Below, piece after piece: positions 52,928 through 63,810 of a stretch of DNA of 64,000 nucleotides; position 1 is the stretch's first letter; each line of letters opens with the position of its first letter. A program made the position numbers and the translations under genes. Below the pieces are notes generated by a model, which saw nothing but the letters and a program-made list of their open reading frames with translations, had not been told where the DNA came from and searched no databases. The stretch comes from Geomonas subterranea (GTDB lineage Bacteria > Desulfobacterota > Desulfuromonadia > Geobacterales > Geobacteraceae), in assembly GCF_019063845.1 (NCBI RefSeq), contig NZ_CP077683.1, positions 3,898,501 to 3,962,500 on the forward strand, written 5' to 3'.

Positions 52928-54753
52928 AGGTCTTGGCCGTGGAGGTGTTCCCACAGCGCCCTCGCCGCGGTCTCCGTCATCCCCGGCGCCGCCTTGAGTT
53001 CCTCCAGCGTCGCCCCCTGCACCCCTCGCAAGCTCCCGAAGTGCTTCAACAGCGCCTTCTTCCTCTTCACTCCGATCCCCGGGACCTGGTCCAGGCTGGA
53101 GCCGGTCAGGGTCTTGCTCCGCACGGCCTTGTGGTAGGTGACCGCGAAGCGGTGCGCCTCGTCACGGATGCGTGCCAGGAGCAATAGCGGCGCCGAACTC
53201 TGCCTGAGCGTGATCGGGTTCTTGCGCCCGGGCCGGAACACCCGCTCGTCACTCTTCGAGATCTCCTCGCTTTCCATGTCCCTGAAGGTCCGGCTCTTGG
53301 CGAGGCCCGCCGCCTCCACCCCGGTAACACCCAGTTCGTCCAGCACCGCGTTCAGGACCCCCAACTGTCCGAGCCCGCCGTCGACCACGATCAGGTCGGG
53401 CTGCTCCTCCGTGGTCTCGGCCTTGAACCGGCGCGACAGCACCTCGCGCATCATGGCGAAGTCGTCGGATTGCAGCACCCCCTTGATGCGGTAGCGCCGG
53501 TAGAGGTTCTTGTCCGCCTTGCCGTCGATGAAGACCACCCGGCTCCCGACCGCCATCTCCCCCTGGATGTTGGAGATGTCGTAGCACTCGATCCTTCTGG
53601 GGGTGCGGGCAAGGTGCAGCTTCTCGGCAAGCTCGGTCAACAGCGTTGCCGACGAGCTTTCCTTCGCCAGCCGCTCCTGTGCCGCTGTCTCCGCGTTCTT
53701 CTGGGCCAGCTTCACCATCTCCAGCTTGGGGCCGCGTTGCGGAGCGGCGATGATCACCTTCTTGCCCGCCTTCTCCGACAGGAGCTCCTCGAGCGGGCCC
53801 GGTTCCGGGATGGGGAACGGGATCAGTACCTGCGGGGGGAGCGGCGCGTCCAGGTCGTAGTACTCGTTCAGGAACGAGGCCAGCCCCTCCTCGGTTTCCA
53901 GCTCCCAGCCGAAGAGGAAGGTCCGGCCGCCGGTCACCGTGCCGCCGCGGATATGCAGCAGGGCGATCTGCATCTGGTCCCCCTCGCGATGCACCCCGAA
54001 CACGTCGCTGTCCCCGCCCTGCGCCACCATCTTCTGCCGCTCCACCGTCACCTCGATGGCGCGCACCAGGTCGCGGTAGCGGGCCGCATCCTCGTAGCGC
54101 ATCTCCTGGGACGCCTGGCTCATCTTGGCGCGGTACAGGCGTGCTATCTCGGTGTTCTTTCCTTCCAGGAAGAGAGCCGCACCCTCGGCAAGGACGGCGT
54201 ACTCCTCCTTGCTGATGAGGCCGCAGCAGGGGGCGGAGCATTGCTTGATCTGGTGATAAAGGCAAGGGCGCTTCTTTGCCATGCAGGTCGCCAGCGGGTA
54301 GTGACGCAGCGGGAACATCTTGTAGAGCTGCTTCAGTACCTCCTTGGCTGAGGTGGCCGAGGAGTAGGGGCCGAAGTAGCGCGCGCCGTCGGACGGGATC
54401 TTGCGCACCAGGGAGAGGCGCGGGAATTCTTCTTTCATGTCCATGCGCAGCGAGAAGTAGGTCTTGTCGTCGCGCAGGTTGATGTTGTACTTCGGGCGGT
54501 GCTGCTTGATCAGCGTGTTCTCGAGGATCAGGGCTTCCTTTTCCGTGTCGGTGACCAGGTAGTCGACGGACTCGACCAGTTGCACCATGAAACGGATGTG
54601 GACGCGTGAATCGCGGGTGTCGCCCACGTAGGCCCGGACGCGGTTTCTCAGGTTGCGCGCCTTGCCGACGTAGATGACGCTGCCGTCCGAGGTCTTCATG
54701 AGGTAGACGCCGGGGGAGGTGGGGAAGTTCTCGATCATCTCCTGGGTTATCAT
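52924..54753 (-). CDS. uvrC: Excinuclease ABC subunit C
   Basis: The 609-residue nuclease makes both incisions in nucleotide excision repair. Domains in order: GIY-YIG (GVYLMKTSDGSVIYVGKA), Cys-rich region (CMAKKRPCLYHQIKQCSAPCCG), UVR helix hairpin (ASQEMRYEDAARYRDLVRAIE), RNase H-like endonuclease (IECYDISNIQGEMAVGS, LIVVDGGLGQLG) and C-terminal tandem helix-hairpin-helix. The last codons GQDL are followed by a TAG supplied by a REPIN arm, so the natural C-terminus may have been trimmed by a few residues. Confidence 0.96.
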   Translation of the reverse strand: MITQEMIENFPTSPGVYLMKTSDGSVIYVGKARNLRNRVRAYVGDTRDSRVHIRFMVQLVESVDYLVTDTEKEALILENTLIKQHRPKYNINLRDDKTYFSLRMDMKEEFPRLSLVRKIPSDGARYFGPYSSATSAKEVLKQLYKMFPLRHYPLATCMAKKRPCLYHQIKQCSAPCCGLISKEEYAVLAEGAALFLEGKNTEIARLYRAKMSQASQEMRYEDAARYRDLVRAIEVTVERQKMVAQGGDSDVFGVHREGDQMQIALLHIRGGTVTGGRTFLFGWELETEEGLASFLNEYYDLDAPLPPQVLIPFPIPEPGPLEELLSEKAGKKVIIAAPQRGPKLEMVKLAQKNAETAAQERLAKESSSATLLTELAEKLHLARTPRRIECYDISNIQGEMAVGSRVVFIDGKADKNLYRRYRIKGVLQSDDFAMMREVLSRRFKAETTEEQPDLIVVDGGLGQLGVLNAVLDELGVTGVEAAGLAKSRTFRDMESEEISKSDERVFRPGRKNPITLRQSSAPLLLLARIRDEAHRFAVTYHKAVRSKTLTGSSLDQVPGIGVKRKKALLKHFGSLRGVQGATLEELKAAPGMTETAARALWEHLHGQDL

Positions 54754-54826
54754 GAGGCGTAGTATAGACGGTTGCTGATTAGAAGGGAAGGTGGGTTGTG
54801 TTAAGGGAGGGAGAAGGGTGGGTTCC

Positions 54827-54958
54827 GTAGGGGCGAATAATCATTCGCCCGCCTTTAGCAATGGTGACCGGACATGGAGTCCTGGCGTGTCGGCGGCATG
54901 GGGCGGTTGTGTTGCGGCGGAGGGGGGAAAGACGGGGCGAATGATTATTCGCCCCTAC
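54827..54958. repeat. REPIN-like inverted repeat pair 3
   Basis: Left arm 54827-54850 (GTAGGGGCGAAT then AATCATTCGCCC), right arm 54935-54958 (GGGCGAATGATT then ATTCGCCCCTAC), 84 bp apart, between uvrC and the RRM gene. Confidence 0.87.
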
Positions 54959-54975
54959 AGGTTTGGTGATGGGGG

Positions 54976-55566
54976 CTAGCGCTTCCCGGTCCTGCTGCCG
55001 GGCTTGGGTGTGCCGGGACGCGAGGCTGGCTTTGACCCTGCGGATTTCGCGGCACCTGCCGCCCTGGATCCCCCTGCTTTCGCAGCGGCGGGTCTGGCTC
55101 CAGCCGGTTTCGCACCGGCAGTCTTGGCTGCGGGCTTGGCGTCTACGGGTTTAGCCGCCGGTTTCGCTGCCGGTTTGGCCCCCGCGGGTTTAGCTGCAGG
55201 CTTGCCGGCCGGAGCCGCCGCTGCCGCTTTCTTTTCAGCGGCTTTCTTCTCGGCCGCCTCGATGCGCCACCTGGGGAGGGTCTTGGCGCCACCGCCGCTC
55301 GCCTTCATCTTCTGCGGGTTCGCGTAGGAGACGGTGATGTGCTTGTCGATGAGCCAGGCACCGTCCAGCGAGTCGATGGCATCCCGCGCCTCGGCCTCCG
55401 TGGACATCCTGACGTAGCCGCACCCCTTGAACTGGCCGGTGTCGGGGTCCCTGATCAGGTGCATCGAGGTGACCGTGCCGGCCACCGCGAACAGCTTCTG
55501 CAACTCGTATTCGGTGACATCGTAGGACAGGCTGCCTACGTAAAGTTCCTTACCTGCTTTTGCCAT
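54976..55566 (-). CDS. RRM RNA-binding protein with Ala/Lys/Pro tail
   Basis: The 196-residue protein has one RNA-recognition motif (about 6-85) with RNP2 LYVGSLSYD and RNP1 KGCGYVRM. The second half is a low-complexity tail rich in Ala, Lys and Pro (KPAAKPAGAKPAAKPA and similar), like H1 histone-like tails, which should bind nucleic acid nonspecifically. RRM proteins of this type resemble cyanobacterial Rbp proteins. AAGGAG lies upstream of ATG 55566. Confidence 0.87.
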   Translation of the reverse strand: MAKAGKELYVGSLSYDVTEYELQKLFAVAGTVTSMHLIRDPDTGQFKGCGYVRMSTEAEARDAIDSLDGAWLIDKHITVSYANPQKMKASGGGAKTLPRWRIEAAEKKAAEKKAAAAAPAGKPAAKPAGAKPAAKPAAKPVDAKPAAKTAGAKPAGARPAAAKAGGSRAAGAAKSAGSKPASRPGTPKPGSRTGKR

Positions 55567-55648
55567 GGAATCTAACTCTCCTTGATTTTGTCGGCACACT
55601 CTAGCATAACACGCTGGCAAACCGCAAAGTTTCTCTGGACTTGGCGCG

Positions 55649-56848
55649 TCAGCCGCCGTTTCGCTGCCTGAGGATGGCGGTAAAGAGAGGCTCGCGGTCC
55701 GCCTTCGAGGCCGAGACCACCATCTCCACGACAGTTGCCCTCCCGCTGGCCCCGCGCACGGTTTGCCGCGTGGTTTCCTCCTTGAATTCCCCCGGCCGCT
55801 CTATCCGCTCCCGCAGGCCGCCGTTCTCCAAGAAGTCAAAGATGGATTCACCCAGCAACTGCTGCCTGTTCCTGCCGAAGAGCGCTTCCGCCTTCTCGTT
55901 GACGATCACAATCTTCCCGTCCTTCAAAAAGGTCACCACCGCGGAGGCGGCCACCTCGATGAAGCGGCGGTAGCGCTCGTCCGCCTCGCGTGACTGGACC
56001 GTGCGGTGGGAGAGCTCCTCCATCATGTCGTTGAAGGCGGCGATGAGCATCCCGATCTCGTCGCGGCTTTTCTGGGGAAGCTTTTCGTGAAAGTCGCCGG
56101 TCCTTGTGACATCGATGATCCGGTCCGAGAGGACCTTCACCGGGCGGATGATCTGCCGGTTCATGATGACCCCCATGACCACGGTGACGATGAGATACAC
56201 CAGCGCGCGGGCCAGCAGGTCGAGTTTGAAGTTCGCCCCCAGTTGGGCGTAGAGATCCTTGACCGGGATACTCACCGACACCGCGCCGATCACCTCGCCC
56301 ACCCGGTAGTTGTAGGAAAAGTGGCCGGGGGGGAAGCGCTTTTTGACAAAATCGGGGGCGCTCTGGTAGCTGCCGTGGCATCCCAGGCAGGAGGGGGTGG
56401 CCCGCATCGGCTGCAGGTAGCGGAAGAAGCTGGTATCGCCGCTTTGCACGATGTCGTAGCTTTCCGATGTGGGGTTGGTGAGGAACTTCTGCAGTTGTGC
56501 AGTCTCGTAGGCGTCCGGGCGGTTTTCGGGATTGCGGTAGCGCAGCGACACCTGGCGCACGTAGAACTTGCTGTTCTGGGTCACTCTTTTGGCGACCTGG
56601 GTCGCCACCACCTGCGGAACGAGGCTGTAGTTCGTTTCCGGCTCGTTCTTCACCGCGGACGACATATACTCGCGGGTCTCGATGAGCTGGGTTGCGAAGC
56701 TGCGGGCGTTGTCCACCGCGAAGCGGAGCACGAAGTCTTTCTGGCGCTGGTAAAGAAAGATGCCCGAAGCGAGCAGGAGGGCGATCAGAAGCAGGGACAT
56801 CAGGCCGAAGAACTTGGTGCGGATGGAGAAATCTGCGGGGCGGGTCAT
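55649..56848 (-). CDS. Membrane heme-binding sensor (DUF3365-like) with HAMP and PAS, no output domain
   Basis: The 399-residue protein has an N-terminal helix (about 12-33), a periplasmic domain (about 35-205) with one c-type heme motif CLGCH, a second helix (about 208-228), HAMP (about 230-285) and a cytoplasmic PAS (about 290-395). The C-terminus ends right after the PAS with no kinase, methyl-acceptor or cyclase domain. Periplasmic heme sensors of this layout in Geobacter are normally fused to a kinase or chemoreceptor. It may signal through a separate partner. Confidence 0.85.
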   Translation of the reverse strand: MTRPADFSIRTKFFGLMSLLLIALLLASGIFLYQRQKDFVLRFAVDNARSFATQLIETREYMSSAVKNEPETNYSLVPQVVATQVAKRVTQNSKFYVRQVSLRYRNPENRPDAYETAQLQKFLTNPTSESYDIVQSGDTSFFRYLQPMRATPSCLGCHGSYQSAPDFVKKRFPPGHFSYNYRVGEVIGAVSVSIPVKDLYAQLGANFKLDLLARALVYLIVTVVMGVIMNRQIIRPVKVLSDRIIDVTRTGDFHEKLPQKSRDEIGMLIAAFNDMMEELSHRTVQSREADERYRRFIEVAASAVVTFLKDGKIVIVNEKAEALFGRNRQQLLGESIFDFLENGGLRERIERPGEFKEETTRQTVRGASGRATVVEMVVSASKADREPLFTAILRQRNGG

Positions 56849-56880
56849 GCATCCTCCTGGAATTCATAGCACTGAAGCCC

Positions 56881-57224
56881 AAAGTATAGCGGAGGAGGCA
56901 GAAGGTGCAAGGTAATCGGAGACTTAGAAAAAGCCCCCACCCCGGCTCTCTCCCGCCTGCGGGCCGAAGCCCTACGGTGGGCGAGGGGGGGAGCCGCAAG
57001 GAATGGGAGGCGATGGCACCTTCCCCCACCCCCTAATCCCCTCCCGCAAGGGGAGGGGGGACAAGGTCAAACGGACGAACTGTCGGCAAAAGCCTCTTTC
57101 GGACGGGAAGGGACCGCAAAGAAAAAACCCTCTCCCTCTGGGGAGAGGGGAGGGTGAGGGCGGTGCAAAGTGCGTTGACGTGCCAGCCGGGGACGAGGTG
57201 CCCCGGCGGCGTCCGCAACAGGTT
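56881..57224. other. Intergenic region made mostly of repeat DNA
   Basis: About 340 bp without a supported gene. The larger part is a copy of the GC-rich dispersed block, followed by a short CCCTCTCCC/GGGAGAGGG hairpin at about 57126-57156, which could end the cytochrome transcript. Confidence 0.5.
56941..57065. repeat. GC-rich dispersed block, copy 3
   Basis: CTCTCCCGCCTGCGGG, GGGGGAGCCGCAAGG, GATGGCACCTTCCCCC, ACCCCCTAATCCCC and CTCCCGCAAGGGGAGGG occur in the same order as in copy 1 at 12521. Confidence 0.65.
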
Positions 57225-57473
57225 CTATTTCTTGTGGCACTCGAAGCAGATCTCTTCGGTCTCGCGCCGCTTGATCTGTGCGGCCTTGTCTTTGGGAATG
57301 CCCTTGCCCATCAGCTTCTCGCCCATCTTGTGGCAGTCGAAGCAGTTCCTTCCTTTCAGCGCCTTGTGCATCTTCACCATCGCGGGGTTTTTGCTATGAC
57401 AGACGTTGCACTCGAAGCCATAGGCGGCGGGGGCGACAAGCAGCAGCGACAGGACCAAAAGCGTTTTCTTCAT
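57225..57473 (-). CDS. Small triheme c-type cytochrome (c7/c3 family)
   Basis: The 82-residue protein has a signal peptide ending APAAYG and three CxxCH motifs: CNVCH, CFDCH and CFECH, with further His residues (MVKMHKAL) as axial ligands. The mature form of about 63 residues resembles periplasmic PpcA-like cytochromes but is slightly smaller and spaced differently. It should shuttle electrons in the periplasm. Upstream are overlapping TCAAGG inverted repeats that look like a regulator site. Confidence 0.9.
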   Translation of the reverse strand: MKKTLLVLSLLLVAPAAYGFECNVCHSKNPAMVKMHKALKGRNCFDCHKMGEKLMGKGIPKDKAAQIKRRETEEICFECHKK

Positions 57474-57530
57474 GCGGAGACTCCTTCCACGTTATCGGGT
57501 TACCAGCTGATCAAGCGCCGTCAGCTTAAA

Positions 57531-57566
57531 CCTTGGCCAGTCAAGGCGCCTTGACCTAAGTCAAGG
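57531..57566. promoter_or_regulatory. Array of TCAAGG half-sites upstream of the cytochrome
   Basis: CCTTGG, TCAAGG, CCTTGA and TCAAGG follow each other at about ten-base steps, giving the perfect palindromes GTCAAGGCGCCTTGAC (57540-57555) and CCTTGACCTAAGTCAAGG (57549-57566). The TTGAC-N4-GTCAA core resembles operators of the Crp/Fnr superfamily (Fnr, HcpR types). It lies about 60-95 bp from the cytochrome start and 115 bp from parA. Confidence 0.65.
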
Positions 57567-57680
57567 AACGCATTGGGGCCTTCTCCGAGAAAACACTTTT
57601 CATAGCTCCGGCAGTATGGTAATTTTCCCTGCTTTGCATTTTCGGTAACACTCGGATCATTCACAAATCGAGAAGAAACT

Positions 57681-58454
57681 ATGGCTAAGATCATCTGTGT
57701 GGCGAATCAAAAGGGTGGGGTGGGCAAGACCACGACGGCCGTGAACCTCTCGGCCTCGCTGGCCGTCGCCGAACGCCGCGTGCTCCTCGTGGACATGGAT
57801 CCGCAGGGGAACGCCGGTAGCGGCGTGGGCGCGGACAAGGACGTCCTCGAGGAGAGCATCTACGACGCCCTCATCGACGACGCGCCGGCGTCGCGTATCG
57901 TGCTCAAGACGGAACTCCCCTACCTGCACCTCTTGCCGGCAACCTCCGACCTCGCCGGCGCCGAACTGGAGCTTGTGAGCGTCACCGACCGCGAGCGGAA
58001 GCTGAAGCGGATCCTCGATTCGCTGTCTGACTCCTACGACTACATCTTTATCGACTGCCCTCCCTCGCTGAACCTCCTCACCATCAACGCGATGACCGCG
58101 GCGCACTCGGTGCTGATCCCGCTGCAGTGCGAGTTCTACGCCATGGAAGGGCTTTCGCAGATACTCAAAACCATCAACCTGATCCAGCAGGGGCTGAACA
58201 AGTCGCTCTCCATCGAGGGGATCCTGCTCACCATGTTCGACGCCAGGAACAACCTGTCGCGCCAGGTCGGCGAGGAGATGCGCGCCCACTTCCCCAAGGA
58301 GACCCTGGAGACGGTGATCCCGAGGAACGTGAGGCTCTCGGAGGCGCCGTCGCACGGAAAGCCCATCTGCCTGTACGACATCACCTCCAAGGGGGCGACC
58401 AGCTACATGGATCTGGCCAAGGAAATCATCGCGCGCGAGGTGTCGCATGGTTAA
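57681..58454 (+). CDS. parA: Chromosome partitioning ATPase ParA
   Basis: The 257-residue ATPase drives segregation of the origin region. The deviant Walker A is NQKGGVGKTTTAVNL, followed by VLLVDMDPQGNAGSG and YIFIDCPPSLNLLT. It lacks an N-terminal DNA-binding domain, as in chromosomal Soj-type ParA. Its stop overlaps the parB start. Confidence 0.95.
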   Translation: MAKIICVANQKGGVGKTTTAVNLSASLAVAERRVLLVDMDPQGNAGSGVGADKDVLEESIYDALIDDAPASRIVLKTELPYLHLLPATSDLAGAELELVSVTDRERKLKRILDSLSDSYDYIFIDCPPSLNLLTINAMTAAHSVLIPLQCEFYAMEGLSQILKTINLIQQGLNKSLSIEGILLTMFDARNNLSRQVGEEMRAHFPKETLETVIPRNVRLSEAPSHGKPICLYDITSKGATSYMDLAKEIIAREVSHG

Positions 58455-59286
58455 GAAAATGGGATTGGGCAAAGGGATGGGGGCTCTGCTCCCGGTCGTG
58501 GAGGATCACGGCAAGAAATACTTCTCCTGCCCCATCGAAGACATAAAGCCCAACAAGGAACAGCCCAGAAAGACCTTCGTCAACGAGAAGCTGGAGGAGC
58601 TGGCTGCGTCCATCCGCGAAAAGGGGATCATCCAGCCCCTGGTGGTGGTCAAGAAGGCCGGGCACTACGAGCTGATCGCGGGTGAGCGGCGCTGGCGCGC
58701 CGCCCAGAAGGCGGGCCTCAGGGAAGTACCGGTCGTCATCCAGGACGTCTCCGAGGAGACCGCCCTGGAGATGGCACTCATCGAGAACATCCAGCGCGAG
58801 GACCTGAACGCGGTGGAGGAGGCCGAGGCTTACCACGCCCTTTTGGAGCGGTTCTCCCTGTCCCAGGAGGAACTGGCGAAGCGCGTGGGCAAGGAGCGCT
58901 CCACCATCGCCAACGCCCTGCGCCTGTTGCGCCTTCCGGCCGAGATCAAGCGTGACGTGGCCGAGGACCGCATCTCCATGGGGCACGCCCGGGCGCTCCT
59001 GACCCTCGAGGACGTCGAGGAGCAGAAGGCTGTGCGCGACGAGATCGTCAAGGGGCACCTCTCGGTGCGCGAGACCGAGGCGCTGGTGAAGCGCAGGAAG
59101 GCGGGGCCGCCCAAGAAAGCGGCGAAGCCGTCCCTCGACCCGGACCAGAAGGACCTCTTGGAGCGTATGCAGCGCCACTTCGCCGCCAAGGTCGCGCTGA
59201 AGCGCGCCGGGCGCGGCGGCAAGCTGGAGATCAGCTTCGCCGACATGAAGGAGCTGACCCGCATCGTGGAGCTTTTGAACCTGTAG
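58447..59286 (+). CDS. parB: Chromosome partitioning protein ParB
   Basis: The 279-residue CTPase binds parS and spreads on DNA. It has the ParA-contacting N-terminus (GLGKGMGALLP), the CTP-binding region with GERRWRAAQKAGL and ENIQREDLN, the helix-turn-helix LSQEELAKRVGKERSTIANALRLL region and a C-terminal dimer domain. The ATG at 58447 overlaps the end of parA by eight bases. No parS was spotted in the window. Confidence 0.95.
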   Translation: MVKKMGLGKGMGALLPVVEDHGKKYFSCPIEDIKPNKEQPRKTFVNEKLEELAASIREKGIIQPLVVVKKAGHYELIAGERRWRAAQKAGLREVPVVIQDVSEETALEMALIENIQREDLNAVEEAEAYHALLERFSLSQEELAKRVGKERSTIANALRLLRLPAEIKRDVAEDRISMGHARALLTLEDVEEQKAVRDEIVKGHLSVRETEALVKRRKAGPPKKAAKPSLDPDQKDLLERMQRHFAAKVALKRAGRGGKLEISFADMKELTRIVELLNL

Positions 59287-59365
59287 ACACCGCCTCGCTC
59301 CCATCCCGCGAGGGGAGGGGAGAGTGCACGATCGGAGGGCAGAGCTCCCTCCACCCGGGCGCGCT

Positions 59366-59469
59366 GTAGGGGCGAATAATTATTCGCCCGGCCGCCGGTG
59401 CCCCGGCCCCATCACTAGCAAGAGCAGCACCGGCGCGATTGGGGGGGGCGAATGATTATTCGCCCCTAC
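59366..59469. repeat. REPIN-like inverted repeat pair 4
   Basis: Left arm 59366-59389 (GTAGGGGCGAAT then AATTATTCGCCC), right arm 59446-59469 (GGGCGAATGATT then ATTCGCCCCTAC), 56 bp apart, between parB and the atp promoter. Confidence 0.87.
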
Positions 59470-59673
59470 AGAAAACCCGCCTTTTTCCTCAACGCCTGAA
59501 ACATCGTTCCAAATGTCATACACGATGCTGTCTACAAAACCCGCGTTAACTCTCGCTTCGCGGTGCTGAGACAGTCCCGCGGCACCCCGACTGGCACAGC
59601 TTTCGGGGCGCAAATCACTGATGTTGGGCACTGTCCAAGTGTATACAATTCTTCACGCAAAAGGATAAATCGC

Positions 59674-59703
59674 TTGACACAAAAAGCATTTATGTGATAG
59701 CAA
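59674..59703 (+). promoter_or_regulatory. Putative atp operon promoter
   Basis: A perfect TTGACA at 59674-59679 is followed 17-18 bp later by ATAGCA/TAGCAA, a weak -10. The weak -10 fits a promoter that depends on an activator. Confidence 0.45.
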
Positions 59704-59708
59704 TCACC
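59693..59708. promoter_or_regulatory. Crp/Fnr-like palindrome in the atp control region
   Basis: TGTGATAGCAATCACC matches TGTGA-N6-TCAC(A), the classical Crp half-site pair, with one mismatch. It overlaps the presumed -10 region, a position that usually means repression, unless transcription starts further downstream. Confidence 0.5.
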
Positions 59709-59779
59709 TGTTTTGCGCGGAGCCATGCACAGTCTGAAGGCGTATACGCCTTTAAAAATGTTCGAATAGAGGTGGTTTG

Positions 59780-60205
59780 GTGATCAATTTAGACATCGCA
59801 TTTGTATTCCAGCTGGTGAACTTCCTGGTGCTGGTACTGCTCCTGAACGTCTTCCTCTACAAGCCGATCAGGAAGCAGCTCGCCGACCGCGCCGCCCAGG
59901 TCAACGGGGCGAAGCAGAAGAGCGCCGAAGTCGACAGGGAAGTGCAGGAGAAGCTGGCCAGCTACGAGGCACGCATGCGCGAGATTCGCGCCGGTGCTGC
60001 CGACGAGCGTGGTGCCCTGAAGAAGGAGGCCCAGCAGCAGGAGGCCGCCATCCTCGACAAGGCGCGTGCCGAAGCTACCGAGTCCCTTTCCGCCATCAAG
60101 GCCAAGGTGGCCCAGGAGGCCGAAGAGGCACGCCGCATGCTGACCGCAAGCGCCGAGACCCTGTCCTCCGAAATCTGCGAAAAAGTTCTCGGGAGGAGTC
60201 TCTAG
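59780..60205 (+). CDS. atpF': F-type ATP synthase b' subunit
   Basis: The 141-residue protein is the second peripheral-stalk subunit. One N-terminal membrane helix (about 6-26, FVFQLVNFLVLVLLLNVFLY) precedes a long charged coiled coil. GTG at 59780 with GAGGTGG five bases upstream is preferred to a TTG one codon earlier. It opens the operon b'-b-delta-alpha-gamma-beta. The a and c subunits are not here, as is usual in this group. Confidence 0.9.
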   Translation: MINLDIAFVFQLVNFLVLVLLLNVFLYKPIRKQLADRAAQVNGAKQKSAEVDREVQEKLASYEARMREIRAGAADERGALKKEAQQQEAAILDKARAEATESLSAIKAKVAQEAEEARRMLTASAETLSSEICEKVLGRSL

Positions 60206-60206
60206 C

Positions 60207-60818
60207 ATGCATATGAACAAGAAGCTCATCGTTTCCCTGCTCACGGTCGGCGCGATCATCGCCCTGGCTTCCCTCGGTTTCGCCGAGGAGGCCGCCGAGC
60301 ACGCAGGCGCCGCACACGAAGGGGGCCACCAGGCCGCACAGATGAAGGACTTCATGTGGCGCTGCATCGACTTCGCCGCCCTGGTCGCCATCGCTGTCTG
60401 GGCTCTCAAGAAGGCCGACGTGAAAGGCACCCTGGCCGCTCGTCGCGCCGGCATCGAGAAGACCCTGCAGGAAGCGGTCGCCGCCAAGGAAGCCGCCGAG
60501 AAGAAGTTTGCCGAGTACTCCCAGCGCCTTGACCAGGCCAACCAGGAGATCGAGGTGATTTCCGCCAACATGAAGCGCGAGGGTGAGCTCGAGAAGGAGC
60601 GCATCATCGCCGAGGCCAAAGAAGCCGCCGCCCGCATCAAGGCCCAGGCCGAGGCAGCAGCGACCCAGGAAGTCCTCAAGGCGAAAGACGAGCTCCGCGC
60701 CGAGGCTGCACGCCTCGCGGTCGAGCTGGCCGAGCAGAAGATCAAGCAGAACATTGCAAAAGGCGACCAGGACAAGCTGGTGGGCGACTATATCTCCAAG
60801 GTGGTGACTCTACATTGA
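60207..60818 (+). CDS. atpF: F-type ATP synthase b subunit
   Basis: The 203-residue stalk subunit has an unusual N-terminal extension that looks like a cleavable signal peptide ([25 protein letters not shown]), a His/Gly/Ala-rich linker, a second hydrophobic segment ([19 protein letters not shown]) and a long coiled coil. The extension is normal for this lineage. It starts one base after b' and its TGA overlaps the atpH start. Confidence 0.92.
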   Translation: MHMNKKLIVSLLTVGAIIALASLGFAEEAAEHAGAAHEGGHQAAQMKDFMWRCIDFAALVAIAVWALKKADVKGTLAARRAGIEKTLQEAVAAKEAAEKKFAEYSQRLDQANQEIEVISANMKREGELEKERIIAEAKEAAARIKAQAEAAATQEVLKAKDELRAEAARLAVELAEQKIKQNIAKGDQDKLVGDYISKVVTLH

Positions 60819-61357
60819 GTACTAACGCTATTGCCAAACGTTACGCCAAGGCACTCGTGCAGATTGGCTCGGAAGCGGGGAGCGTGGAAGGGTTCAACGG
60901 TGAACTGTCCCGCTTCAGCACTGTCCTGACCGACAGCCGCGAGCTTTCGGCGGTCTTCGCCAACCCTGCCTATGGCATCGAAGAGAAGAAAGAGATCCTG
61001 AAGGACCTGGTGGCGAAGCTCTCCATCTCCCCGATGATCTCCAACCTGATGATGCTCCTCCTCGAGCGCGGCCGCCTTTCGGTGCTGCCGCAGATCGCGG
61101 AGAACTACGGCATCTTCGCCGACGAGCTCTCCGGCGTGATCAGGCCGACGCTCTCCTCCGGGCTGCCGCTGGACGCGGCCCAGGTCGAGGAGATCAAATC
61201 GGCCCTGGCCAAGTCGACCGGGAAAAAGGTTGAACTGAAGGTTGTGGTTGATCCGTCGCTCATCGGCGGTGTGGTAACGCAGATCGGCGACAAGGTATTC
61301 GACGGCTCGGTAAGGACTCAGTTAGCTAACATTCAGGATATATTACAGAAGGGGTGA
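60815..61357 (+). CDS. atpH: F-type ATP synthase delta subunit
   Basis: The 180-residue subunit links F1 to the stalk. It has the helical N-terminal domain ([18 protein letters not shown]) and the C-terminal segment ([21 protein letters not shown], then [20 protein letters not shown]). It begins with TTG in a TTGA overlap with the atpF stop, which ties its translation to atpF. Confidence 0.94.
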   Translation: MSTNAIAKRYAKALVQIGSEAGSVEGFNGELSRFSTVLTDSRELSAVFANPAYGIEEKKEILKDLVAKLSISPMISNLMMLLLERGRLSVLPQIAENYGIFADELSGVIRPTLSSGLPLDAAQVEEIKSALAKSTGKKVELKVVVDPSLIGGVVTQIGDKVFDGSVRTQLANIQDILQKG

Positions 61358-61366
61358 GACGGTTCT

Positions 61367-62875
<1,509 letters not shown>

Positions 62876-62895
62876 ACCAAGGACGGACTTAGCGA

Positions 62896-63759
<864 letters not shown>

Positions 63760-63810
63760 CACTTATAAAAATATGTGGCCCTCTCGGCCGCAAAAGGAAG
63801 AGGTTTAAAC

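Larger units (their letters stand above)
59287..59779. other. Intergenic region before the atp operon
   Basis: About 490 bp hold a short CTCCC/GGGAGGGGAG hairpin after parB, a REPIN at 59366-59469, and the atp control region with a TTGACA hexamer and a Crp-like palindrome. No gene is supported. Confidence 0.5.

Noticed and set aside
57474-59779. parS site near parAB
   Set aside because: I looked for TGTTTCACGTGAAACA-like palindromes near parA and parB and saw none; it may lie outside the window.
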